This document shows positions 1-6,800 of a stretch of DNA of 7,754 bases, one piece after another. The translations under genes were made by a program, and so were the position numbers. Where the stretch lies: contig PMWR01000520.1 in assembly GCA_003166055.1 (NCBI GenBank), positions 3,433-11,186 of the forward strand, given 5' to 3'. Source of the DNA: Acidobacteriaceae bacterium (lineage in GTDB: Bacteria; Acidobacteriota; Terriglobia; Terriglobales; Acidobacteriaceae). Numbering within the stretch: position 1 is the first letter of the stretch; every line of letters starts with the position of its first letter. A model generated the notes under the pieces. That model worked only from the letters and a program-made list of their open reading frames with translations. It was not told the DNA's origin and did not search any database.

Positions 1-2211
1 TTCTCCTACGACAGCCTCTCGCACCTCGTCAGCGCGACAAATCCAGAATCCGGCAATGTTGGATACACCTATGACCCCGCCGGCAATCTGATGAGCAAGA
101 CAAATGCACTCAGCTATGTGGTTAGCTATCAGTATGATTCACTGAACAGGGAAACCTCGGAATCGACGACCGGGCCGCTGGCGCTTGTCCACACCTTCAA
201 TTACGACCAGTCCTCGGTGGCTGGCATCTCCGTCACAAACCCCGTAGGCAATCTCACATCCGTGGCGGCTGCCACCCCCGGAACGCCCAGCACCCTCGAG
301 TCCATGACCATCTACTCGAACCGCGACCAGATGGAACGCGTAAAGGGAACGGTAGTTTGCACGCCGGCAAGTTGCAACAGCAGCAACCCTAATAACAGCC
401 TGTGGTACACCTTGTCTGACACCTACGATCTTGCCGGAGATTTGACCAGCTACACCAATGGCTTCGGCACTACCATCTCGTCTTCCTATGATGGGTCGGG
501 CAGGCTCTCCACCGTATACAACGGCTCGACTACGTTGGCGGCCAACACCTATAGCGCCCTCGGGCTTACGCAATCCACGTTGGGCAACGGGGTAGTGGAT
601 GCGCTTGCCTATGACAAGCTCGCTCGGCTACTTTCCAGCACCGCGAAGAATGCTTCCAACCAGACCATCTACAGCGAAGCCATGACGACGTATTTCCCAA
701 ACGGCAACCCAAACGCGGTCGCCGACTCGGTAAACGGAACCTGGACCTACAATTACGACACCTTGAATAGGCTAACAACTGCGGTTTCCTCCACCACAGG
801 ACAGGGTTGCCAGTTCGGCTATGATGCGTTCGGCAACCGCACTCAGGAGGCTTCTTACGAGGGCAGTTGCTACACCCAGAACTTTACCTTTACCGGAACA
901 ACCACCAATCGGGTCGACGGTTACTGTTACGACGCGGCCGGCAACCTGCTTGACGCAGGTCCATGCTCCACGCCCCCTGTGCCCAACCAGAACCTGTACG
1001 ATGGTTTTGGCAATATGATTTCCGGGAACGAAATGAATGCCGATCCGACCACGTATACCGTGGACGCGTTGGGCAATCGTGTTGCCAAGTCGCAGAACGG
1101 AATCATTCAGCGCCAGTACCTCTATAGCATCGACGGAAATCCGGTCGCCGAGATGGATGGATCGGGCGGCTTGCAGCAAACCGATGTCCGCGCCGGAGGG
1201 CAGTTCCTGGCAGAGTATCGAACCGCTGGCCTCTACTACCTGCACAAAGATCACCTGGGCACCATTCGCGCAGAGAGCACCCCCGCCGGAACTATAGCAG
1301 TCACATGCACCAGCCTTCCCTTCGGAGATGGACAGACATGCACCGGGACCGCAGATCCATCCGGATACTTCTTCACCGGCAAAGAAAGAGATACGGAATC
1401 CGGCAACGACTACTTCGGGGCTAGGTACTTTGGATCGAGTATGGGGAGGTTCTTAAGCCCTGATCCATCGGGACTCTTCTATGCCGATCCAACGAATCCC
1501 CAAAGCCTTAACCTCTACAGCTATGCCTACAACAACCCGCTGGTCAACATCGATCCCACGGGATTGTCGGCGTGCGATGGTTCTTCTGATGATGAGGAAT
1601 CCTGCAATGAGGAGCAGTCGCAGACGTCGGAGCAATTTGCTATGCAGGAGCAGGGGGAACAACGGCAGGCAGCCGCTGACAAGATTCGCCTAATCCATGA
1701 TCCTAATGATCCGGATTATTCTGTGACCGTCAATGCAAACACCGGCGGTTGCTCTATGGACGACCCCATTTGCCAGTATGAGTATCAGTATTACTTGAAC
1801 TACTACATTCGGTATCGGCAGGTTATTCTGCTACAAACTGGAGGCCACTACCCGGACTATAAGGGGTTCTTCTGCCTCGGCTACGGCCTGAAGAATTCCT
1901 GGGGGAGCATGGCTATCGATTCAATAGGCCTAATTCCTGAAGGAGGAGGCGCCGGCACCATTGCCCGAAAGATAGGCAATTTCAATGGATACCGGGGGGC
2001 CGTAGCAGATCAATTCGGAAAGGCCGCTGTTAAGCAAATTAGCGGCGCGGGCAGCACCATAGGAGCCACGCAAAGTGCCGGTAAGGGAGATCCGGCTGGG
2101 ATTGGCCTTGCCGTTGCAGGTTTCATACCCGGCTTAGGGCAAATTGCGGCGGTGGGCGAAATGGCTAACGATTGGAACACGGGAATGGGGGAGAGCCCAG
2201 AATGTCAGTGA
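1..2211 (+). CDS. RHS repeat protein, 3' part (core tip plus variable C-terminal toxin-like domain); 5' end outside window
   Basis: The reading frame is open from base 1 (FSYDSLSHL...), so the gene begins upstream and the ATG at 91 is internal. The visible 736 residues carry many YD repeats (YDPAGNL, YDSLNRE, YDKLARL, YDTLNRL, YDAFGNR, YDAAGNL, YDGFGN). After these come YLHKDHLGTIRAE, the core tip TGKERDTESGNDYF...GRFLSPD (from 1375) and NNPLVNIDPTGL. The last matches PxxxxDPxGL, the known self-cleavage motif of Rhs proteins. RHS cores form a beta-cage that encloses a C-terminal effector and are exported. The effector here is the 214 residues after the motif (1567-2208). It has an acidic/Gln-rich start, a Tyr-rich middle (YEYQYYLNYYIRYRQ), six Cys, and a Gly-rich hydrophobic end (IGLAVAGFIPGLGQIAAVG). 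I recognise no nuclease or ADP-ribosylating motif in it. A membrane-acting toxin is possible but is inference. The next gene overlaps its stop. Confidence 0.93.
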   Translation, partial: FSYDSLSHLVSATNPESGNVGYTYDPAGNLMSKTNALSYVVSYQYDSLNRETSESTTGPLALVHTFNYDQSSVAGISVTNPVGNLTSVAAATPGTPSTLESMTIYSNRDQMERVKGTVVCTPASCNSSNPNNSLWYTLSDTYDLAGDLTSYTNGFGTTISSSYDGSGRLSTVYNGSTTLAANTYSALGLTQSTLGNGVVDALAYDKLARLLSSTAKNASNQTIYSEAMTTYFPNGNPNAVADSVNGTWTYNYDTLNRLTTAVSSTTGQGCQFGYDAFGNRTQEASYEGSCYTQNFTFTGTTTNRVDGYCYDAAGNLLDAGPCSTPPVPNQNLYDGFGNMISGNEMNADPTTYTVDALGNRVAKSQNGIIQRQYLYSIDGNPVAEMDGSGGLQQTDVRAGGQFLAEYRTAGLYYLHKDHLGTIRAESTPAGTIAVTCTSLPFGDGQTCTGTADPSGYFFTGKERDTESGNDYFGARYFGSSMGRFLSPDPSGLFYADPTNPQSLNLYSYAYNNPLVNIDPTGLSACDGSSDDEESCNEEQSQTSEQFAMQEQGEQRQAAADKIRLIHDPNDPDYSVTVNANTGGCSMDDPICQYEYQYYLNYYIRYRQVILLQTGGHYPDYKGFFCLGYGLKNSWGSMAIDSIGLIPEGGGAGTIARKIGNFNGYRGAVADQFGKAAVKQISGAGSTIGATQSAGKGDPAGIGLAVAGFIPGLGQIAAVGEMANDWNTGMGESPECQ
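1375..1563 (+). repeat. RHS core-tip, copy 1 (complete gene)
   Basis: This segment encodes TGKERDTESGNDYFGARYF, GSSMGRFLSPD, NPQSLNLYSYAYNNPL and IDPTG. It matches copy 2 at 2830-3033 closely in both protein and DNA; for example, 'accggcaaagaa' and 'ggcaacgactacttcg' are shared. Such tips are the usual homology used when RHS C-termini are swapped by recombination. Confidence 0.9.
2187..2195 (+). promoter_or_regulatory. Ribosome binding site for the membrane protein gene
   Basis: GGGGGAGAG lies six bases before the ATG at 2202, inside the end of the RHS gene. It favours 2202 over the in-frame ATG at 2172 as the start. It also implies translational coupling, because the RHS stop (2209-2211) lies just after the new start. 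Confidence 0.6.
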
Positions 2212-2747
2212 AAATTGGCGTGTCGCAGCGAGTTCATTCCAGTCATTCTCAACAACGCCCTAATGATCGCAGCAGGGCCGGCTCCAAGCCGCAAAAAAAG
2301 ACAGGAGAGGCGGTCCTTCGGTCAGTGAAGCAATCCGTGCGGCGGATCTCTAAGGTAGTGAAAAACGACATCAAGGAAGCCAAGAAGATCTGGCTGCCCT
2401 GGCCGGCTATTTTGTGCCTATTTGTTCTTGCCTTTCTGCTACGTGGGATGCTCAAAGATTCTGGATTGCTGTACCTCTACCGGCCAATTTGGAACGGCGC
2501 TGCCGTCTTTGGTTTTTTATTTCTTTTGAAATGGAGGTTGAGACGGCACGTATGGTTCTGGGCAACCATGGCCGCTGTCGTGGCCCTTCATGTTCTGTTG
2601 ATTCTGTTCATTCCCTGGACGAACAAGTGGGTTCCTGCGCTGGTGACCGCTGGCGTCGATTCTCTTGATATTTGCCTGGTCTTCTGGATTCTTGGCATCG
2701 TCGAGGAATTCGCAGGTGGCCCAAAAGACAATGATTCTGAAACATGA
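2202..2747 (+). CDS. Small polytopic membrane protein, candidate immunity protein for the RHS toxin
   Basis: From the ATG at 2202 (MSVKIGVSQ) the product has 181 residues; the upstream in-frame ATG at 2172 would add ten. The first 60 or so residues are basic and hydrophilic (SVKQSVRRISKVVKNDIKEAKK), probably cytoplasmic. Four hydrophobic segments follow: around WPAILCLFVLAFLL, WNGAAVFGFLFLL, FWATMAAVVALHVLLILFIPW, and VTAGVDSLDICLVFWILGIV. A short charged tail ends in KDNDSET. I recognise no family. The gene overlaps the RHS stop by 10 bases on the same strand, the usual place for an immunity gene, so a role protecting the cell from the RHS C-terminus is inferred. A membrane location would suit a toxin that acts on the inner membrane. 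The alternative is an unrelated hypothetical membrane protein. Confidence 0.75.
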   Translation: MSVKIGVSQRVHSSHSQQRPNDRSRAGSKPQKKTGEAVLRSVKQSVRRISKVVKNDIKEAKKIWLPWPAILCLFVLAFLLRGMLKDSGLLYLYRPIWNGAAVFGFLFLLKWRLRRHVWFWATMAAVVALHVLLILFIPWTNKWVPALVTAGVDSLDICLVFWILGIVEEFAGGPKDNDSET

Positions 2748-3393
2748 GTGCGCCCTGGACGCACGGTCCGCAGCTATGATGCTATTCGCCGCGTGCGCAG
2801 CCAGCTTGAGTTCTCCACGGTCCCGCAATACCGGCAAAGAACGTGACGCCGAATCAGGCAACGACTACTTCGATGCGCGCTATTACAGCAGTGCGATGGG
2901 CCGCTTTATGTCGCCGGACTGGAGCGCGCAAGAACAGCCTGTGCCGTATGCAACGCTCGATAATCCACAGACGCTGAACCTGTACAGCTACATGCGGAAC
3001 AATCCTCTCGGCGGTACCGATCCAGACGGCCATTCACCGGATGGGTGGCAGAGGTTTTGGAATGGGCTGGCAGGTTACGGTAAGGTGACCGACGCAGAAC
3101 GAGATGCACGAATAGAAGAGCAGCGTCAATGGTTGATAAACAAATTTGCTGGAAATGACGCTACTAAGGATTATTTTCAGAACGCCGGCGGTAAGGCAAT
3201 ATTTGCGGCATATGGTTGCGCGCAGAGTGCCAGTTGTCTCCAGAATGCCATTAGTGCTGGCCAAGTTGTATTGAGTGCTGTAGCAGTAGCGTTTGGGGAC
3301 GGAAAGCTAGCGCACATCTATGACAGACATGCCGGTGATTTCGGCCTTTCTGCGGGAATTAGGGGACATGATACGTATTCACTGGAGTTTTAG
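2731..3393 (+). CDS. Orphan RHS C-terminal cassette: core tip plus toxin-like domain, probably truncated (likely pseudogene)
   Basis: The segment 2830-3033 encodes a second RHS core tip (TGKERDAESGNDYFDARYY, GRFMSPDWSAQEQ, NPQTLNLYSYMRNNPL, DPDGH) without the YD-repeat cage before it. A different C-terminus of about 120 residues follows: a helical, charged stretch (KVTDAERDARIEEQRQWLINKFAG), a small-residue segment (ASCLQNAISAGQVVLSAVAVAFG), then LAHIYDRHAGDFGL. The protein stops 18 residues later. R/KHAxDFG motifs open colicin-D-like tRNase domains of polymorphic toxins, which normally run on for several dozen residues, so this one looks cut short. The start is uncertain. The frame is open from a TTG at 2665, with ATGs at 2731, 2776 and 2779, none with a clear ribosome binding site. 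Residues before TGKERD show no RHS similarity. The ATG at 2731 overlaps the membrane protein gene by 17 bases, so coupled translation is possible. Displaced rhs-CT cassettes of this kind are known in other bacteria. Confidence 0.7.
   Translation: MILKHECALDARSAAMMLFAACAASLSSPRSRNTGKERDAESGNDYFDARYYSSAMGRFMSPDWSAQEQPVPYATLDNPQTLNLYSYMRNNPLGGTDPDGHSPDGWQRFWNGLAGYGKVTDAERDARIEEQRQWLINKFAGNDATKDYFQNAGGKAIFAAYGCAQSASCLQNAISAGQVVLSAVAVAFGDGKLAHIYDRHAGDFGLSAGIRGHDTYSLEF
2830..3033 (+). repeat. RHS core-tip, copy 2 (orphan cassette)
   Basis: This is the degenerate direct repeat of 1375-1563. It ends in NNPLGGTDPDGH rather than NNPLVNIDPTGL, so the Leu of the PxxxxDPxGL cleavage motif is replaced by His. 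The GRF.SPD linker is also longer (WSAQEQPVPYATLDNPQ). Confidence 0.85.
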
Positions 3394-3510
3394 CTCCTCA
3401 AGTGGCTGTTTTTGGGCGGTGGTCAAGCAGCCGAATTGATTAGAAAAGTCCTAAATTCGTCTTCAAGGGGTGGCCAATTTTCTAATGTGATCATTCAATT
3501 AGAATGCTGC
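3394..3510 (+). other. In-frame continuation after the orphan cassette stop (possible relic)
   Basis: Directly after the TAG at 3391-3393 the same frame stays open for 39 codons to a TGA at 3511. It reads WLFLGGGQAAELIRKVLN...GGQFSNVIIQLECC. The helix-like then strand-like pattern could be the lost end of the toxin domain behind a nonsense mutation, but 39 codons can stay open by chance. I could not match it to a colicin-D-like core. Confidence 0.2.
3480..3504 (+). repeat. Inverted repeat TTCTAAT-11 nt-ATTAGAA
   Basis: Perfect seven-base arms (3480-3486 and 3498-3504) flank an 11-base loop that contains TGATCA. A further ATTAGAA lies at 3439-3445. The arms are A/T-rich and no T-run follows, so this is not a typical terminator. 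It may be a protein-binding site or chance in an A/T-rich stretch. Confidence 0.3.
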
Positions 3511-3763
3511 TGACTCCGGCGGAATCGGCCTTGGGCGTTGGAATTGGTGCGCACCGCGCCCTTCCCGGATAATTGAGTTTGAAAACTGCGAGTTATTGCC
3601 GAATCGCCGGGTTTTCCAAGAGCAGGTCACGGTGAGGGCGAAAGAGGCGAGCGGACAAAATCGACACGAGCCTGAGCGAGCGCAGCATCAGGTGAGTTTT
3701 GCATACGAAAAGCTCAAAATTGGACGCCAAGTTTATGTACTTGACTTGACAACAGATCGGAAT

Positions 3764-3791
3764 TTGGCGAGGCACAAGTCAATTGTAGAAT
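3764..3791 (+). promoter_or_regulatory. Weak sigma70-like promoter candidate for the SBBP gene
   Basis: TTGGCG (3764-3769) and TAGAAT (3786-3791) are 16 bases apart, 70 bases before the ATG at 3862. The -10 box matches five of six consensus positions and the -35 box four of six. Two better -35-like hexamers (TTGACT 3741, TTGACA 3746) have no -10 box at proper spacing. Confidence 0.2.
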
Positions 3792-3851
3792 TAATTTCTC
3801 GCAAGCCTGCAATGTCCTCGATCATCAGTAGTGATGGCAGTTTGACCAGTC

Positions 3852-3856
3852 AGGAG
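3852..3856 (+). promoter_or_regulatory. Ribosome binding site of the SBBP gene
   Basis: AGGAG lies five bases before the ATG at 3862. This supports that start over the in-frame ATG at 3889, which has no such site in front of it. Confidence 0.7.
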
Positions 3857-3861
3857 AAGTC

Positions 3862-6800
3862 ATGCACATCTCTTCTTTGCTCCCCCTGATGCAGCATTTG
3901 CGGCGGATCTTGCCGCTTGTCTTCGTGACGTTTGGTTTGACGCACGTACCTCATGCGTTCGCCTTGGGCGGATCGCCAGAGCCAACCAAGCAGCGAATTG
4001 TGTCGATCTATCGCTCACTTCCCTTGAGCTTTGAAGGCAATCAGGGCCAGGCGGACGGTGACGTGCGTTTTCTGTCGCACGGAGCAGGTTATTCGATCTT
4101 TTTCAAAGATCGTGAAGCGGTTCTCCTCCTGTCGAAGAAACGTTCCGTGGGTAAGCCGTCGCATTCATCGGGCCTGGGAGCCCATGTGCCGGCGCAGCGC
4201 GAAGAGGTCAACACTGACGTAGTGCAGATGAGGCTCATAAATGCGGGGAATCCCATGCTCACAGGCGAGGAGCGGCTGCCCGGAACGGTGAACTACTTTG
4301 TGGGGAACGACGCCGCTCAATGGCACACCGGAGTGTCTACTTTTGAAAAGGTCAGGTACCGAGGGGTCTATCCCGGAGTCGACCTGGTTTACTACGGCAA
4401 CAGCGACCGGCTGGAGTTCGACTTCGAACTGGCGGCCGGAGCAGATCCGAGAAACGTTCGTATCCGTTTTGACGGTGCAAGAAAGCTGACGCTCGACCGG
4501 GAAGGCAATCTGGAGATTGCTGCCGCGAACGGAGCGATCCGCTTTCATAAACCGGCGATCTATCAGCCGACGGACGGAAATGGGCGTCACGCGGTCGAAG
4601 GCTCGTTTCGGATTATCGCGGGCACAACGGTGAGCTTTAACCTTGGGAGTTACGACCGCTCGAAACCCCTGGTCATCGACCCGATTCTCAATTATTCAAC
4701 GTACCTTGGCAAGAGCGGTCAAGCGAATGCGATTGTTCTGGATTCGGAGGGAAATGCCTATGTAACCGGATGGGCTGGGGCGGCTATGCCGGTAACTGCC
4801 GGCGCTGTCCAGTCCGCGCCCGTGCACAAAGTGAGCGGTGGTACGTATCAAAGCGTCTTTGTGGCCAAACTCAACAGCACAGGCACGGGAATAATCTATT
4901 GCACCTATTTGAGCGGCAATGGCGACGATGTGGCCAATGCCATCGCCGTTGACGCGCAAGGAAATGCGTACCTTGCGGGATCGACCTCTTCGACAAACTT
5001 TCCCACCACGCAGAGCGCCTTTCAGACGACCAACAATATCCCACCGGCAAGTTACGCGCAGACACAATTCCCCTTACCAACCGGCTTTGTTGCCGAGATC
5101 AACAGCACAGGGACGGCGCTCGTTTACTCGACCTACCTGGGGGGAAGCGCCACCAGCGAGATCACGGGAATGGCATTGGATGCGCAGGGCAATGCATACG
5201 TTACCGGAGCGACAGACGCCAGCGACTTTCCCGTGACGCAGGGCGCCTTTCAGTCCGTCAGCAATATATCCACAGATCAGGAAACAGGGTTTGTATCCAA
5301 GGTGAACAGTACGGGAACGGGATTGGTATTTTCCACCTACCTTGGGGGTAGCAAGCTGGGCAATCCGCTTTTCTATGGCGCAAACAACTTAGCAAGTCCT
5401 GCGGGAATCGCCTTGGACGCGAGCGGCAATGCCTATGTGACCGGCGCCACGGGTTCTGCCGACTTTCCCACGACACCGGGCGCCTTTCAGTTGACCAATG
5501 ATGCATCCGAAGTGACAGCGTTCCTGACGAAGATCAACCCCACCGCCACCGGGTTGGTGTATTCAACATTTCTCGGCGGCACCTACTGGGACGATTCCCT
5601 TGCGGTGAGTGTGGATTCGTCCGGCGATGCGTACCTGACGGGTTTCACCGGATCAACGGACTTTCCTGTGACGGCTGGGGTCTTCCAGCCAAGTGTTCCG
5701 CCCTATGGAGAACAGGTTGCCTTTGTAGCGAAATTCAACGCTACGGGCGCCGGGCTCATCTATTCCAGCTTCCTGGGTGGAGAAGACTCCTACAATCCCC
5801 CCTATGCAACGGGTACCGCGATCGCAGTAGACGGGTCTGGAGATGCGTTTGTGACCGGAAATACCGATTTGCTCGATTTTCCAGTCACGGCTGGAGCGTT
5901 TGAGTTGGAAAACAGAACCCAGCTCATCTCAGGAGACGATAGTTCTTTTCTCACCAAAGTGAATCCCGCTGGTACGCAGCTGCTTTACTCCACGTATCTC
6001 AGCGGCAGCGGCGATGGGAGTGGTGACTCCTGCGATTGCGCTTACGGGATTACCTTGGATTCCGCCGGCAATCCTTACATTGCAGGTACGACTTCTTCGA
6101 CAGATTTTCCAACTACGCTGGGAGCATTTCAGGGTTCCATCACCTCCGCCGCCTCATCGTCCAATCAGATATTCGTGACGCAGTTCAATGAGAGCGAAAT
6201 GAAGACGCTCCCCGCCACGACTACGACGGTGACGTCGAGTGTGAATCCGCAACTGCCAGGTGTGCCCGTGACCTTCACCGCAAGGGTACAAAATGCTTCA
6301 GGCAGTGTACCGACAGGAACGGTCGGATTCAGCGCATCGTATTCTCCGGCTGACCCGTTCACAACATCGTATTTTCAAAGCCCGTGGACAACGGTTCCCC
6401 TGGATGGCGCAGGGATGGCCACTTACACGACAAGCAGTCTACAGGATGGTCAGAATCCAATCTTCGTCTACTACCTTGGGGACGCAGTCAACGCTCCGAG
6501 CAGTGGCTCCTTTATGGAGGTCATTGCTTCGACGTTTACCACGGTTACGTTGACGGCCAGCACAAACCCTGCGCCCTACGGAGTCCCGGTTGTGTTTACC
6601 GCAACGGTGCTGGATACGGCAGGAAACCCCGCCACAGGAGATGTCAATTTTCTATCGGTAGGTGCGAACGGAGAGAATCTAGGTGGCTCACAAATGGATC
6701 CTCTGAATAGCGCGGGCCAGGCAACATGGACAGCGTTCGCAGGATACATTGGCGGTTTGCCAGTGGGCGTGGATCAAATTCAGGTTCAATTCATTCCCGC

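Larger units (their letters stand above)
3596..3889 (+). pseudogene. Unrecognised protein-like open frame, possible toxin/immunity relic
   Basis: The frame is open from 3503 (after a TAG at 3500-3502) to the TGA at 3887-3889; the only early start is a TTG at 3596 with no clear ribosome binding site. The middle looks like real protein: FQEQVTVRAKEASGQ, then AQHQVSFAYEKLKIGRQ, VYVLDLTTDRN, HKSIVELISRKPAMSSIISS. This is an alternating helix/strand pattern with a hydrophobic YVLDL strand. The last 28 bases overlap the SBBP gene and read as non-protein-like (SCTSLLCSP). The position after an orphan RHS cassette suggests the end of another C-terminal module, perhaps of restriction-endonuclease-like fold, but no family is recognised. 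The main alternative is a chance open frame in intergenic DNA. Confidence 0.3.

Noticed and set aside
91..93. ATG at 91 as the start of the RHS gene
   Set aside because: The frame is open back to base 1 and encodes further YD-repeat sequence (YDSLSHL, YDPAGNL) without a stop, so the start is outside the window.
772..1254. Minus-strand open frame of 160 codons
   Set aside because: It lies entirely opposite the RHS core, which has clear YD motifs, and its translation shows no domain. It is a shadow of a G/C-rich coding strand.
2172..2174. ATG at 2172 as the start of the membrane protein
   Set aside because: It would add ten residues read in the RHS-coding region and has no good ribosome binding site; the ATG at 2202 has GGGGGAGAG at proper spacing.
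2665..2730. TTG at 2665 as the start of the orphan RHS cassette
   Set aside because: The residues up to 2730 are a shadow of the membrane protein's last helix and show no RHS similarity.
3404..3432. GGCTG/CAGCC pair as a terminator after the orphan cassette
   Set aside because: The stem is only five bases with a 19-base loop and no T-run follows the second arm.
4693..6192. Regular repeats as a CRISPR or DNA-level tandem array
   Set aside because: The periodicity is about 200-230 bases, in frame, and diverged at DNA level; it is protein repeat structure.
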